From assembly GCA_002706405.1 (NCBI GenBank), contig PALN01000074.1, positions 1 to 40,384 of the forward strand: a stretch of DNA of 40,384 nt, written 5' to 3'. A program made the translations under genes and the position numbers. This stretch comes from Rhodospirillaceae bacterium. Its GTDB lineage: Bacteria; Pseudomonadota; Alphaproteobacteria; Rhodospirillales; Casp-alpha2. This document shows, piece by piece, positions 24,800 through 36,945 of this stretch. The notes beneath the pieces are model-generated. The model saw only the letters and a list, made by a program, of their open reading frames with translations. It was not told the origin of the DNA and ran no database searches. Numbering within the stretch: the first letter of the stretch is position 1; each line of letters opens with the position of its first letter.

Positions 24800-26104
24800 A
24801 TGTCCCAGGAAGCCACGCTTCCCGCTGACCGTGCGGTCGCCTTTGGCCCAAAGGCGCGCCGGGTAAGCGTGCCCGTCACCATCGGCAAGGTCACCATGGG
24901 TGGCCTCAATCCCATCGTCGTGCAGTCCATGACCAATACGGACACCGCCGATATCGACGGCACGGTCCAACAGGTTCATGCCCTGGCCCAGGCGGGATCG
25001 GAAATCGTCCGCGTCACCGTCGATACGGAACGCGCCGCCGCCGCCATTCCGCATATCAAGGAAAAGCTGCTGGCACGCGGCGTCGATACCCCGATCGTCG
25101 GTGATTTCCACTACATCGGGCACAAGCTTCTGGAAAATCATCCGGCCTGCGCCGAGGCGTTGGACAAGTACCGCATCAACCCCGGCAACGTCGGCTTCAA
25201 GGAAAAACGCGACACCCAGTTCTCCAAGATGGTCGAAAAGGCCATCGAGTACGGCAAGCCCGTGCGCATCGGCGTCAATTGGGGTTCGCTCGACCAGGAC
25301 CTGGTGGTCCGCCTGATGGACGAAAACGCCAAGTCGGCCAATCCCATGACGGCCGAGGAAGTGACCCAGGAAGCGCTGGTCCAGTCGGCGATTTCCAACG
25401 CCATGCGGGCCGAGGACCTGGGCCTGGGACGCGACCGCATCGTGCTGAGCTGTAAGGTCTCCGAGGTTCAGAGCCTGATCAAGGTCTATCGGGAACTGGC
25501 CCGGCGGGGCGATTGGGCCCTGCACCTGGGCCTGACCGAAGCCGGGATGGGGTCCAAGGGCATCGTCGCCTCGACCGCCGCCATGGCGGTCCTGATGCAG
25601 GAAGGCATCGGCGACACCATCCGCGTGTCCCTGACGCCGGAGCCGGGCGGCGACCGCACCAAGGAAGTGATCGTCGCTCAGGAAATGCTGCAGACCATGG
25701 GGCTGCGCGCCTTCACGCCGCTGGTCACGGCCTGCCCCGGTTGCGGGCGGACGACCTCGACCGTGTTCCAGGAATTGGCCGAAACCGTGCAGGGCTACGT
25801 GCGCGGCATGATGCCGACCTGGCGCGAACAATACGATGGCGCCGAAAACCTGTCGCTCGCGGTCATGGGCTGCATCGTTAACGGCCCCGGCGAAAGCAAG
25901 CATGCGGATATCGGCATATCGCTCCCCGGCACCGGCGAGGCACCGACGGCCCCCGTGTTCGTCGACGGGGAAAAGGTCGCGACCCTGCGGGGGGGCGCCA
26001 TTGCCGAGGATTTCAAGAAAATCGTCGACGACTATGTCGCCCGCAAGTACCCGCGTAAGACCGGCGGCGTCCCCTCCGGCGCCGGCGTCGACGCGGCGGA
26101 ATAG
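24800..26104 (+). CDS. ispG: 4-Hydroxy-3-methylbut-2-enyl diphosphate synthase
   Basis: IspG (GcpE) makes HMBPP from MEcPP in the MEP isoprenoid pathway using an Fe4S4 cluster. The three cluster cysteines are C312 and C315 (CPGCGR) and C358 (GCIVNGPGE, with E365 as likely fourth ligand). A TIM-barrel N-terminal domain begins with [11 protein letters not shown]. The ATG at 24800 has AAAGGA nine bases upstream. Length (434) is typical of proteobacterial enzymes. hisS follows after 12 bases. Confidence 0.97.
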   Translation: MSQEATLPADRAVAFGPKARRVSVPVTIGKVTMGGLNPIVVQSMTNTDTADIDGTVQQVHALAQAGSEIVRVTVDTERAAAAIPHIKEKLLARGVDTPIVGDFHYIGHKLLENHPACAEALDKYRINPGNVGFKEKRDTQFSKMVEKAIEYGKPVRIGVNWGSLDQDLVVRLMDENAKSANPMTAEEVTQEALVQSAISNAMRAEDLGLGRDRIVLSCKVSEVQSLIKVYRELARRGDWALHLGLTEAGMGSKGIVASTAAMAVLMQEGIGDTIRVSLTPEPGGDRTKEVIVAQEMLQTMGLRAFTPLVTACPGCGRTTSTVFQELAETVQGYVRGMMPTWREQYDGAENLSLAVMGCIVNGPGESKHADIGISLPGTGEAPTAPVFVDGEKVATLRGGAIAEDFKKIVDDYVARKYPRKTGGVPSGAGVDAAE

Positions 26105-26116
26105 CGGGACGGACGG

Positions 26117-27361
26117 ATGGCAGATCTGCAACCCGTTCGCGGGACCCACGACATTCTGGCCGACGATTTCCGCCTGCACCGCCATATCTGTGACCGGGCG
26201 GCAGCCCTGGCCGCCTGCCATGGCTTCCAGGAAATGACGCCGCCGATCTTCGAGTTCACGGAAGTGTTCTCGCGCACGTTGGGTGAGACGTCCGACGTGG
26301 TGACGAAGGAGATGTATACCTTCGACGACCGGGGCGGCGATTCCATTACGCTCCGGCCCGAATTCACGGCCGGCATCGCGCGGGCCTTCATGTCTAACGG
26401 CCTGGCTCAGGATGCGCCGCTGAAGTTCTTCGCCCGCGGGCCCGTGTTCCGCCACGAACGCCCGCAAAAGGGCCGCCTGCGCCAGTTCCATCAGATCGAC
26501 GTGGAGATTCTCGGTGTGCCGGGGGCCCAGGCGGATATCGAGGTCATCGCCCTGGCCGCCCATATCCTCGACGATTTGGGCGTGGCCAAGGACGTGCGGC
26601 TTGAACTGAACACTCTGGGCGATCCGGAAAGCCGCCTGAGCTATCGCGGCGTGCTGCTCGACTATCTGGCCAAATACCGCAACGATCTCAGCGAGGACAG
26701 CCGCACGCGGATGGACAAGAACCCGCTGCGCATCTTCGATTCAAAGGATAAGGGCGATCAGGACATCATGTCCTCGGCGCCCTTGCTGCAGGACCATCTC
26801 AACGACACCTCGCGTGCGTTCTTCGACGACGTGCTGGCCGGGCTCGACGCCCTGGGCATCGCCTATGAGGTCCAGCCGCGCCTGGTTCGCGGGCTCGATT
26901 ATTATTCCCATACCGCCTTCGAATTCGTCACCGGGACCCTGGGCGCGCAAGGCACCGTCCTGGCCGGCGGCCGCTATGACGGCCTGATGGAACAGATGGG
27001 CGGGCGGCCGACGCCGGGGATCGGCTGGGCCGCGGGGGTCGAGCGCCTGGCCATGATGCTCGGCGCGGCGCCGGCGGGTGACCGCCCCATCGTCGTCATC
27101 CCCATGGGCGACGAGGCGATGGCCCCGGCCATGAAGGCCGCCCACGACCTGCGTCGGGCCGGCCATACGGTCGACATGGGATATTCCGGCAACCTGAAAA
27201 AGCGTCTGGCGCGGGCCAATAAGGCGAACGCCAAGGCCGTGCTGATTCTGGGTTCCGACGAACTGGCACGGGGGGTCGCGACCCTGCGCAACATGGAATC
27301 CGGCACCCAGGCCGAACTCAAACTCTCCGAGATCGTTGAAACCCTGAAGCTTCACTTCTAG
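26117..27361 (+). CDS. hisS: Histidyl-tRNA synthetase
   Basis: A 414-residue class II synthetase that charges tRNA-His. The N-terminal VRGTHDI is class-typical, motif 2 is VFRHERPQKGRLRQFHQ, histidine-binding motifs are LVRGLDYYSHTAFEF and GGRYDGL, and motif 3 is GIGWAAGVERLAM. The C-terminal anticodon-binding domain spans about 325-414 (VVIPMGDEAMAPAM). It lies between ispG and hemA with 12-base gaps on both sides, so it is clearly in the operon. Confidence 0.97.
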   Translation: MADLQPVRGTHDILADDFRLHRHICDRAAALAACHGFQEMTPPIFEFTEVFSRTLGETSDVVTKEMYTFDDRGGDSITLRPEFTAGIARAFMSNGLAQDAPLKFFARGPVFRHERPQKGRLRQFHQIDVEILGVPGAQADIEVIALAAHILDDLGVAKDVRLELNTLGDPESRLSYRGVLLDYLAKYRNDLSEDSRTRMDKNPLRIFDSKDKGDQDIMSSAPLLQDHLNDTSRAFFDDVLAGLDALGIAYEVQPRLVRGLDYYSHTAFEFVTGTLGAQGTVLAGGRYDGLMEQMGGRPTPGIGWAAGVERLAMMLGAAPAGDRPIVVIPMGDEAMAPAMKAAHDLRRAGHTVDMGYSGNLKKRLARANKANAKAVLILGSDELARGVATLRNMESGTQAELKLSEIVETLKLHF

Positions 27362-27373
27362 CGAGGCTAGCCC

Positions 27374-28678
27374 ATGCCCGAAGACCGCGCGCAATCCGCC
27401 CGGCCCTTCGTGGCCGGGGTCAATCACCGGACAAGCTCTCTGGGCCTGCGCGACCAGATGTTCATCGAGGACGACGCCGTGTCCGGCGTGCTCGCGCGTC
27501 TGCGCGAGGCGGGGGTGGCGGAGGCCGTGCTGCTGTCGACCTGCGACCGGGTCGAGGTCGTGGGCGCCGACCCCGACCCTGAAGCGGCGGCGGAAAGGGT
27601 GCTCGGCGTGCTGGCCGAGGAAACCCAGGTGCCGCTGGCCGACCTAAAGGCCCAGGCCAACATCGCCATCGACGATGCGGCGGTCCTGCATCTGTTCAAT
27701 ATCACGGCCTCGCTGGCCAGCCTGGTGATCGGCGAGCCGCAGGTCCTGGGCCAGGTCAAGGCGGCGCACCGGCTGGCCAAGGACGCGGGCCTGCCGGCGG
27801 GTGTTCTCGAAGCCCTGTTGCAGGCCGCCTACGGGGCGGCCAAGCGGGTGCGCACGGAAACCGGCGTCGGCGAGGGCCCGGTGTCCATCGCCGCCGTCGC
27901 GACCATGCTGGTGCAGGATCTGCATGGTGACCTGGAAGGTGTGTCGGCGCTGCTGGTCGGGGCCGGCGACATGGGCGAGATGGTGGCCGAGGACATGATC
28001 GGCGACGGGCTCAGCAACCTGACCGTGATTCATCCGCGCGAACGCCGGGCCAAGCGCACGGCGCGGGTCCTCAATTGCAATTTCGATCAGTTCGAAAATC
28101 TGGCCGATCTGGTGCCGAAGACGGATGTCCTGATCGCCGCCCTCGGCGGCGGCGGGCGGATTGTCGATAAGGACTTGGTGGCGGCGGCGCTCAAGGCGCG
28201 GCGTCGGCGCCCCATCCTGGTGGTCGACACGGCCGTGCCCGGCGATGTCGACCCGGCGGTTCATGATCTGGACGATGCCTATGTCTATGACTTCGGCGAC
28301 CTGGAACGCATCGCCATGGAAGGTCTCGTCGGCCGCGGGGCCGAGGCCGAGGCCGCCCATCGCATCGTCGCCGAGGAAGTGCGGGCCTTCGTCAACGGCC
28401 GGCGCGAGCGGGACGCGGGACCGCTGGTCGCGGGCCTGCATCGTTATTTCGAGGATCAGCGCGCCCTGGCCTTGTCGGAAGCCGGCGGTGATGCGGAAAA
28501 GGCGACGCATCTGCTGGTCGCCCGCCTGCTGCACGGCCCATCGACGCGGCTGCGCCGGGCGGCGGCCGAGGCCGACCTGGACCTGGCCTCGGCGGAGCGC
28601 CTGATCACCCATTTGTTTCAGCCGGAACCCCCCGATGCCGATGGCGGCACGGGCGGCGGCGGCAAGGAGAACACATAA
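27374..28678 (+). CDS. hemA: Glutamyl-tRNA reductase
   Basis: GluTR reduces glutamyl-tRNA to glutamate-1-semialdehyde, the first step of the C5 route to haem and other tetrapyrroles. The catalytic cysteine is C57 in LLSTCDRVE (most relatives have STCNR, here Asn is Asp). The N-terminal VAGVNHRTSSL, SLVIGEPQVLGQVK and the NADPH loop LLVGAGDMGEM are present; the C-terminal dimerisation helix ends in a Gly/Asp-rich tail. Most studied alphaproteobacteria use ALAS instead. The gene lies between hisS and prfA; its TAA directly abuts the prfA GTG. Confidence 0.93.
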   Translation: MPEDRAQSARPFVAGVNHRTSSLGLRDQMFIEDDAVSGVLARLREAGVAEAVLLSTCDRVEVVGADPDPEAAAERVLGVLAEETQVPLADLKAQANIAIDDAAVLHLFNITASLASLVIGEPQVLGQVKAAHRLAKDAGLPAGVLEALLQAAYGAAKRVRTETGVGEGPVSIAAVATMLVQDLHGDLEGVSALLVGAGDMGEMVAEDMIGDGLSNLTVIHPRERRAKRTARVLNCNFDQFENLADLVPKTDVLIAALGGGGRIVDKDLVAAALKARRRRPILVVDTAVPGDVDPAVHDLDDAYVYDFGDLERIAMEGLVGRGAEAEAAHRIVAEEVRAFVNGRRERDAGPLVAGLHRYFEDQRALALSEAGGDAEKATHLLVARLLHGPSTRLRRAAAEADLDLASAERLITHLFQPEPPDADGGTGGGGKENT

Positions 28679-29749
28679 GTGAGCCTGAACGAGAGCCTGG
28701 ACCGGGTCCTGACCCGCTACAAGGAACTGGAAGCCCTGATGTCCGAGGGCGGCGCCGGCGGCGAAACGATCGCCAAGCTGGGCAAGGAATATTCCGACCT
28801 GGGCCCCGTGGTCGAGGCGGTCAAGGCCTACCGCAAGGCCCAGACCGACGCCCAGGGCATGGCCGATCTTTTGGCCGATCCGGCGACCGATCCGGACATG
28901 CGCGAACTGGCCGAGGAGGAATTCCAGGAACTGAAGGAAACCCTGCCGGCCTTGGAGCGCCAGGTGCAGTTGCTGCTGCTGCCCAAGGACGAAGCCGACG
29001 AGAAGAACGCGATCCTCGAAGTGCGCGCCGGGACCGGCGGCGACGAAGCGGCCTTGTTCGCCGCCGATCTGTTCCGCATGTATCAGCGGTACGCGGAAAC
29101 CCACGGCTGGCGGTTCGAGATCATGAGCGTCAACGAAACGGGCATCGGCGGCTACAAGGAAGCCATCGCGACGATCTCCGGCAAGGACGTGTTCGCGCGG
29201 CTCAAGTTCGAATCCGGCGTGCATCGGGTGCAGCGCATTCCGGTGACGGAATCGGGGGGGCGAATTCATACCTCGGCGGCGACCGTCGCCGTCATGCCCG
29301 AAGCCGAAGAAGTCGATATCGACATCGAGGAAAAAGAGCTGCGCATCGACGTGTTTCGTGCCTCGGGTCCCGGGGGACAGTCGGTCAACACCACCGATTC
29401 CGCCGTGCGCATCACCCACCTGCCGACGGGCCTGGTTGTCATCCAGCAGGATGAAAAATCACAGCACAAGAACCGGGCCAAGGCCATGAAGGTGCTGCGT
29501 TCGCGGCTGTATGAACGCGAACGCCAGATTCGCGACGACGCCCGCGCCGCCCAGCGCAAGGGCCAGGTCGGATCGGGCGACCGGTCAGAGCGCATCCGCA
29601 CCTACAACTTCCCGCAAGGCCGGGTCACCGATCACCGCATCAACGTGACCCTGCACAAGCTGGACCGGGTCATGGACGGCGATCTGGATGAACTGATGGA
29701 CGCGCTGATCAGCGAAGACCAGGCAAGCCGCCTGGCCGAGATCGCGTGA
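28679..29749 (+). CDS. prfA: Peptide chain release factor 1
   Basis: RF1 ends translation at UAA and UAG. The stop-codon reading tripeptide is P188-V189-T190 (RIPVTES, same position as PAT in E. coli), the hydrolysis motif GGQ is 232-234 ([13 protein letters not shown]), and the length (356) is normal. It starts with GTG at 28679, with AAGGAG nine bases upstream inside hemA. Its TGA overlaps the prmC GTG as GTGA, so the two are translationally coupled, sensible since PrmC methylates this protein. Confidence 0.97.
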   Translation: MSLNESLDRVLTRYKELEALMSEGGAGGETIAKLGKEYSDLGPVVEAVKAYRKAQTDAQGMADLLADPATDPDMRELAEEEFQELKETLPALERQVQLLLLPKDEADEKNAILEVRAGTGGDEAALFAADLFRMYQRYAETHGWRFEIMSVNETGIGGYKEAIATISGKDVFARLKFESGVHRVQRIPVTESGGRIHTSAATVAVMPEAEEVDIDIEEKELRIDVFRASGPGGQSVNTTDSAVRITHLPTGLVVIQQDEKSQHKNRAKAMKVLRSRLYERERQIRDDARAAQRKGQVGSGDRSERIRTYNFPQGRVTDHRINVTLHKLDRVMDGDLDELMDALISEDQASRLAEIA

Positions 29750-30636
29750 CGCAGCGGCCAAGCCGCTTCGCCCCGGGGACCCTGGGCCATGCCGTGGACC
29801 AAGGGGCGGCCGACCTGGCGGCGGCGGGGATCGACACCGCCCGCCTCGACGCCCGCGTGTTGACCGCCCATGTCCTGGGCCGCGAAGCGTCTTTCGTGCT
29901 GACCCATCCGGACGCGGTGCTGAGTGCGGCCGAACAGGATGCCGCCCGGCGCCTGATCGCCCGCCGTGCCGCTCATGAGCCCGTCTCGCGCATCCTGGGA
30001 GAGAAGGAATTCTGGTCCCTGGCCTTCCGGGTGACCGAGGCGACCCTCACGCCCCGCCCGGAAACCGAAACCCTGGTCGAAGACGCCCTTGCGCGGATTC
30101 GCGAAAACGGCCGGGAGGGTGAGGCGCTTCGCCTTCTCGATCTCGGCACCGGCACGGGCTGCCTGTTGCTGGCCGTAATGTCGGAACTGCCGCGGGCGAC
30201 CGGCCTGGGCATCGACATCAGTGCAGAGGCCGTCGCCGTGGCGGCGGACAATGCCCGGAAACTGGGCCTGGATGATCGGGCGCGGTTTCAGGTTGGTGAT
30301 TGGGCCGCGGGTCTTGCGGGCCCGTTCGATGTCATCCTGTCCAACCCGCCCTATATCGCCGAGGCAGATCGGGGAATGTTGCCCCCGGAAGTCCTGGGGT
30401 TTGACCCGCATGGGGCCCTGTTCGCGGGGGCACGGGGGCTCGACGCCTACGCCGCCATCGCTCCCCAGGCGGCAAGGCTTCTGGCACCCGATGGAATCGT
30501 CCTTGTCGAACTGGGCCGGGGGCAGGATGCGGATGTCGCCGCAATCTTTCGCCGCGCCGGGTTGGTCCCAGACGGCACCCGCGCCGATCTGGCGGGAATC
30601 CTGCGATCGTTCGCCGCCGTGACGGGGACCAGATGA
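29746..30636 (+). CDS. prmC: Release factor glutamine methyltransferase
   Basis: PrmC N5-methylates the glutamine of the GGQ motif of RF1 and RF2 with SAM. The SAM motif [16 protein letters not shown] is at about 129-143, and the glutamine-binding NPPY motif is at 200-203 ([14 protein letters not shown]). The N-terminal helical domain is about 1-80. Length 296. It begins with GTG at 29746, overlapping the prfA stop by four bases. Confidence 0.96.
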   Translation: MTQRPSRFAPGTLGHAVDQGAADLAAAGIDTARLDARVLTAHVLGREASFVLTHPDAVLSAAEQDAARRLIARRAAHEPVSRILGEKEFWSLAFRVTEATLTPRPETETLVEDALARIRENGREGEALRLLDLGTGTGCLLLAVMSELPRATGLGIDISAEAVAVAADNARKLGLDDRARFQVGDWAAGLAGPFDVILSNPPYIAEADRGMLPPEVLGFDPHGALFAGARGLDAYAAIAPQAARLLAPDGIVLVELGRGQDADVAAIFRRAGLVPDGTRADLAGILRSFAAVTGTR

Positions 30637-30977
30637 TCTCGCAAAAAAATGTTGGAATGTCGGCGGCAACCGGTCTAGGGTGCCGATGGTGGCTGTAAGG
30701 CCACTTGGGCGGATCGTCCTGTGTGACGCGTCATCGACATCCGAAAATCAATTGAAATTCGGACCCAGGTCGCGGCACCGGACAGGCCCCCCGGGATTTC
30801 CCTGAGCAAAGTGACGTGCGTCTCCGTTGGGTAACGAGGCGGTCGTTCTTTGAACAGCCGATACGGCGGGCAAGCGAGATTTGTCTGTCACCGTGGCGGG
30901 TGGGGCTGGTCCTTAATCTGGCCGGCCGATAGGGGAAGCGTACCCAGCAGCCCGCTAACAGCAGTGTTGCAAGGAAA
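30637..30977. other. 341-base gap before the DUF4167 gene
   Basis: No protein gene is evident. The gap holds a seven-base A-run (30645-30651), a small hairpin GTGGC-N6-GCCAC (30689-30704) and an imperfect 24-base dyad at 30739-30762 with arms TCCGAA and TTCGGA around a TCAATTGA core. The plain fit is a long promoter/leader region of the DUF4167 gene; an unannotated small RNA is possible. No -35/-10 pair stands out. Confidence 0.5.
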
Positions 30978-31637
30978 ATGAACAAAAACTCCAATAACAG
31001 ACGGTCGCGCGGCCGCGGCGGCAATAAGCGTCACGGCAACGTTCGAAATCAAACCTTTGAAAGCAACGGCCCCGGCGTCAAAGTCCGCGGCTCGGCGCAA
31101 CAGGTTTTGGATAAATATCTGCTCCTGGCGCGGGATGCTTCTTCCGCCGGCGACCGGATCACGGCTGAATCCTACTTTCAGTTCGCGGAACACTACTTCC
31201 GTCTGCTGAATACGGACGAGCAGCGCAATGCGGATCGCAACAGCCAGAACCGGGGACGTCCCGAAGGTGGCGCCCGTCAGACTCCGGGCGGCGCCGAAGG
31301 CGGGCCCGAGGACAACATGGGCGGCGACTACGACGACGACATGGACAACGACGGTGATCAGGGTGACGACGCCGAGGTTGTCCGTACGGATCGGCCGCAG
31401 GCGAACAACGGCGACAACGATGACAATGGCGGGAAACAATCCGGTGACGCCGCCAAGGCATCGGAAGAAACGGACCGGCAGGCGTCGAAACCCGCCCGGG
31501 CCCCCCGTGGACGTCGTCGCAAGGCACCGGAAGTCCAGCCGGAAAGCCCGCAGGCCGAACTGCCCATGACGGCCAAGCCGGACGCGAAGCCTGACGTCGA
31601 ACCCGAACAGCCCGCGGCTACAGACGCCGCTGATTGA
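30978..31637 (+). CDS. DUF4167 protein, probable RNA-binding
   Basis: A 219-residue DUF4167 protein. A basic, Asn/Arg/Gly-rich N-terminus (NNRRSRGRGG) is followed by the conserved core at about 26-75 (NQTFESNGPGVKVRGSAQQV and SYFQFAEHYFRLLN); the rest is low-complexity, with acidic stretches and a Lys/Pro/Ala-rich end. The basic start suggests nucleic acid binding, but no function is known. AAGGA is only two bases before the ATG, unusually close. The gene sits between prmC and clpB, as in many alphaproteobacteria. Confidence 0.88.
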   Translation: MNKNSNNRRSRGRGGNKRHGNVRNQTFESNGPGVKVRGSAQQVLDKYLLLARDASSAGDRITAESYFQFAEHYFRLLNTDEQRNADRNSQNRGRPEGGARQTPGGAEGGPEDNMGGDYDDDMDNDGDQGDDAEVVRTDRPQANNGDNDDNGGKQSGDAAKASEETDRQASKPARAPRGRRRKAPEVQPESPQAELPMTAKPDAKPDVEPEQPAATDAAD

Positions 31638-31654
31638 CTGCCTGAATTCCTCAA

Positions 31655-31679
31655 GCGCGATCCCTGATCGCGCCGTCTT
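31655..31679. terminator. Terminator-like hairpin between DUF4167 and MOSC genes
   Basis: GCGCGAT-CCCTG-ATCGCGC gives a 7-bp stem (31655-31673), then CGTCTT on the plus strand. It lies between the DUF4167 stop (31637) and the MOSC stop (31685) of convergent genes, so it may serve both. The tails are short, so termination may be partial. Confidence 0.55.
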
Positions 31680-31684
31680 AAAGA

Positions 31685-32449
31685 TCAACGAGGCGAGAGG
31701 GACTCTCCGACGGCAGCCGTCCCGGCTTTTGTCACCCGGACAAACACGCCCATGTCGGTATGGCCGAACCCGGCCTGCAGGAACTTGACGATGTTCAGGT
31801 CGCGCTCGGCCGTTGTCGGGTTGACGCTGGTCGCGCCACAGCGGCCGATACGTTCCACCGCTTCTCCTTCCGCGCCGCCGATGGTGAGCGATTTCCCCAG
31901 CCAGTCAAACTCGGCCCAGGGCTCGATCCCGTCGATATAGAAATTGGCGCGAAAGCGCAGGAGATCGACCGGCGCCTTGACGACTCGTTCCAGGTCGCGG
32001 ATCGAGGCCAGATTGATGACCGAAATGACCGGCTTCGATTGATCGGTCAGACGATCGCCCGGATTGGCTTCGACCAGGCGCGGGCGTCCGCGTGCTTCGT
32101 CCTTCATGTAGGCGGCGAAGAAATCCTCGATCATGGTGCGGCCGATGCGGTCGGTGATGTTTCCGCGCGCGACCTGACGGCCCTGACGCTTGACCGTCAG
32201 AATGCCGGTGGTGTCGTCGAAAGACGTTTCAAGGGTCGCCAGTTTTTCGTTCTTCACCAATTCCAGAAAGTTGCGTTTGGGCATCCATTCCAGATGGTGG
32301 CCGCCGCTCACGGGGGTCGACCCCAACGCCACCGCGAATCTGCGGTCGCCCGGCAGATAATCGTCCGCCGCAAGCTCGGTGGCGGCGAGTGCTTCGGGCG
32401 TCAGGCCCTTCACCGGATATCGGTAGATATGTTTGATCTCGGCAACCAT
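31685..32449 (-). CDS. MOSC domain protein with beta-barrel N-terminus
   Basis: A 254-residue protein with the MOSC N-terminal beta-barrel (about 1-115; IYRYPVKGLTPE) and a MOSC domain (about 130-250) containing IGRCGATSVNPTT, where the cysteine is the likely molybdenum ligand. The family includes the bacterial relatives of mARC, which reduce N-hydroxylated compounds, and sulfur carriers. Here no electron-transfer domain is fused. The start is ATG at 32449. Its substrate is unknown. It diverges from clpB. Confidence 0.85.
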   Translation of the reverse strand: MVAEIKHIYRYPVKGLTPEALAATELAADDYLPGDRRFAVALGSTPVSGGHHLEWMPKRNFLELVKNEKLATLETSFDDTTGILTVKRQGRQVARGNITDRIGRTMIEDFFAAYMKDEARGRPRLVEANPGDRLTDQSKPVISVINLASIRDLERVVKAPVDLLRFRANFYIDGIEPWAEFDWLGKSLTIGGAEGEAVERIGRCGATSVNPTTAERDLNIVKFLQAGFGHTDMGVFVRVTKAGTAAVGESLSPR

Positions 32450-32585
32450 GGGAAAGCGAGGCTCGTCCTTTCGTCGCCTGACGTCAACGCCTGAAATATT
32501 AATTTGTCGAAAGATTGCGCAGGCGCCGCCATAACCCTATTTCATTTGCGGGAATAGAACGTCTATTGCCCTGCATGTTGCCGCC

Positions 32586-32652
32586 GCAAACCTCCCGGGT
32601 TTGCAAGGGATATGTGCTAACACTTGAGAGGAGCGGCCGGTTCGCCGATTAT
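32586..32652 (+). promoter_or_regulatory. Dyad and putative heat-shock promoter upstream of clpB
   Basis: A perfect inverted repeat GCAAACC-N5-GGTTTGC (32586-32604) is followed by CTTGAG (32623-32628), a 16-base spacer and CCGATTAT (32645-32652), which resembles the sigma32/RpoH pattern (CTTGAA and a CCxxAT-type -10). clpB is a standard RpoH target, so the fit is plausible but the -10 is imperfect. Confidence 0.35.
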
Positions 32653-32689
32653 CGGGAACACACCGCTCTGTCGCCAAAGGACGGGACAG

Positions 32690-35283
<2,594 letters not shown>

Positions 35284-35284
<1 letters not shown>

Positions 35285-36030
35285 TGAACATGACACCTGC
35301 ATCGGCCCCGCATTGCCCCGTCTGTGACGGGGCCGAGCAGGTGTTCGAAATGGCTGCCCGCGGCCACGACCTCTATCGCTGCGGCGGCTGCGCCACGATC
35401 TACGTGCATGGCCTGCCGTCCAATGCGGACGTGGCGGCCATGTACGATGATTCCTACGACGGCGCCACGACGGGCTACTTCGCCAAGGTCGACAAGAAGA
35501 TGCGCCGTTCGCGCGGCCGCGTCCGCCAACTCAAGAACCTGGTATCGCCGGGTGCGCGCTTCCTCGACGTCGGCTGTAACGGTGGTTTCGTGGTCGAAGC
35601 GGCACGCGAAGCCGGATTCGATGCCTGGGGACTGGAGGTCGATGGGGTGTCCCTGGCCTATGCCCGCGAGCACTATCCGAAGAACCAATACTTTCTGGGC
35701 CTGGTCGAGGACTTCCAGCCGGATCAGGGGTTCGATCTGATCTATACGTCAGAGGTCATCGAACATGTCGCGGACGTGCGGCCTTTCATGGCGGCAATCG
35801 TGCGGCTGTTGAACCCGGGCGGCGTGGTCTATGTGACGACGCCGGACATCAGCCATTGGCGGCGGCCCCGGGATCTGGACAAATGGGACGGCTTTAATCC
35901 GCCGGTCCATTGCGTCTATTTCAACCCGGCCAGCATGCGCCATCTGCTGGAAAGCCTGGGTCTTGAAGTCGTGAAAAAGCTGCCGGCCTTCAAACCCGGT
36001 ATGAAATTCATCGCACGCAAGCCCCGTTAA
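35284..36030 (+). CDS. Zinc-ribbon SAM-dependent methyltransferase
   Basis: A 248-residue protein with an N-terminal zinc-ribbon of CPVC (about 11-14) and CGGC (about 33-36), then a class I methyltransferase domain with motif I FLDVGCNGGFVVEAA, DLIYTSEVIEHVADV and a late YVTTPD. It resembles methyltransferases of cell-surface and glycan clusters, but the substrate is unknown. The ATG overlaps the clpB stop (TAATG), so translation is coupled. The flagellin gene is 78 bases downstream; a link to flagellin modification is possible only as a guess. Confidence 0.85.
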
Positions 36031-36042
36031 CTCTCAAAACAG

Positions 36043-36058
36043 AGTGATTTCCGTCACT
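36043..36058. promoter_or_regulatory. Dyad upstream of the flagellin gene
   Basis: AGTGA-N6-TCACT (36043-36058) is a perfect inverted repeat in the 78-base gap before the flagellin gene. CTCT and AGAG flank its left side (36031-36044). An operator or an mRNA hairpin after the methyltransferase gene are both possible. No sigma54-type GG/GC pair is evident. Confidence 0.35.
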
Positions 36059-36108
36059 GTATCGGTTCCGGAATGATATTAGGCTGGTCCCATGAAAGGA
36101 TCGGCTTG

Positions 36109-36945
36109 ATGGCGGATGTGACTCTCACCAAAGGCGTTCGGGCAAACCTGCTGCAATTGCAGCGGAATGAGGCCCTGCGTCTGCAGGTCGCCGATAGCTT
36201 GGCCACGGGTCGGCGCGTCAATCGTGTCGCCGACGATCCTCAGGATTTCTATGCCGGCCGCGCGGCGGCCAACCGGGTCGGCGATTTGTTCGAGCTTAAG
36301 TCCGGTATCAATCAGGCCCTGTCGTCGGCCGAGGTCGCCTCGGTCGGTCTGCACGCGGTCGAAGACCTGACCCGCCAGTTGCGCGGCATCGCCACGGCGG
36401 CCCAGGGCGGCACGGCGGAACAGCGCCAGGCGGCGGCGGAACAGTTCGATCAGATCCGCTCCCAGATCACCAGCCTGGCGGGTGACGCGTCCTATGCCGG
36501 GGTCGGTCTGATCGACGACCCGGCCGACGAGCAGACGACGCGTGTCGGTGACTTGTCCGGCGCCGACATCACGGTCAGCGGCGGGGCCGCGTCCTCCGAC
36601 GCGCTCGGCATCGGGACGGCTGGCGGCGATTACAACGGGTTCGCCACAGATGCGGATATCGACGCGGCGCTCAACGATCTCGCCGGGGCGACCCGGCAGG
36701 TGCGTTCGAGCGGCCAGCGCGTCGGCGCCGACATCGCGTCGCTGACGACGCGCCGCGAGTTCACGCAGGACCTTTCCAACACGCTGCAGGCAGCCGAGGA
36801 CAAGCTGACCGGTGCCGATCTGAACGAGGACGCGGCGCGCCAGATGGCCTTGCAGCTTCAGGACCGGTTCGCGACCGCGGGCCTCCAGTTCACCGTGCGT
36901 ACGGAAAGCCTGGTCGCCGATCTTTTGAATTCCGGAAGGGCGTGA
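36109..36945 (+). CDS. Flagellin (short)
   Basis: A 278-residue flagellin, the filament subunit. The N-terminal D0/D1 part is seen at 1-110 (MADVTLTKGVRANLLQLQ and TGRRVNRVADDPQDFYAGRA), and the C-terminal D1/D0 part at about 190-278 (ADIASLTTRREFTQDLSNTLQ). The middle variable part is short, so the filament surface is minimal. The ATG at 36109 has AAAGGA eight bases upstream; the track's earlier ATG was rejected. FlaF is translationally coupled behind it. FlbT, its usual partner, is not present here. Confidence 0.9.
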   Translation: MADVTLTKGVRANLLQLQRNEALRLQVADSLATGRRVNRVADDPQDFYAGRAAANRVGDLFELKSGINQALSSAEVASVGLHAVEDLTRQLRGIATAAQGGTAEQRQAAAEQFDQIRSQITSLAGDASYAGVGLIDDPADEQTTRVGDLSGADITVSGGAASSDALGIGTAGGDYNGFATDADIDAALNDLAGATRQVRSSGQRVGADIASLTTRREFTQDLSNTLQAAEDKLTGADLNEDAARQMALQLQDRFATAGLQFTVRTESLVADLLNSGRA

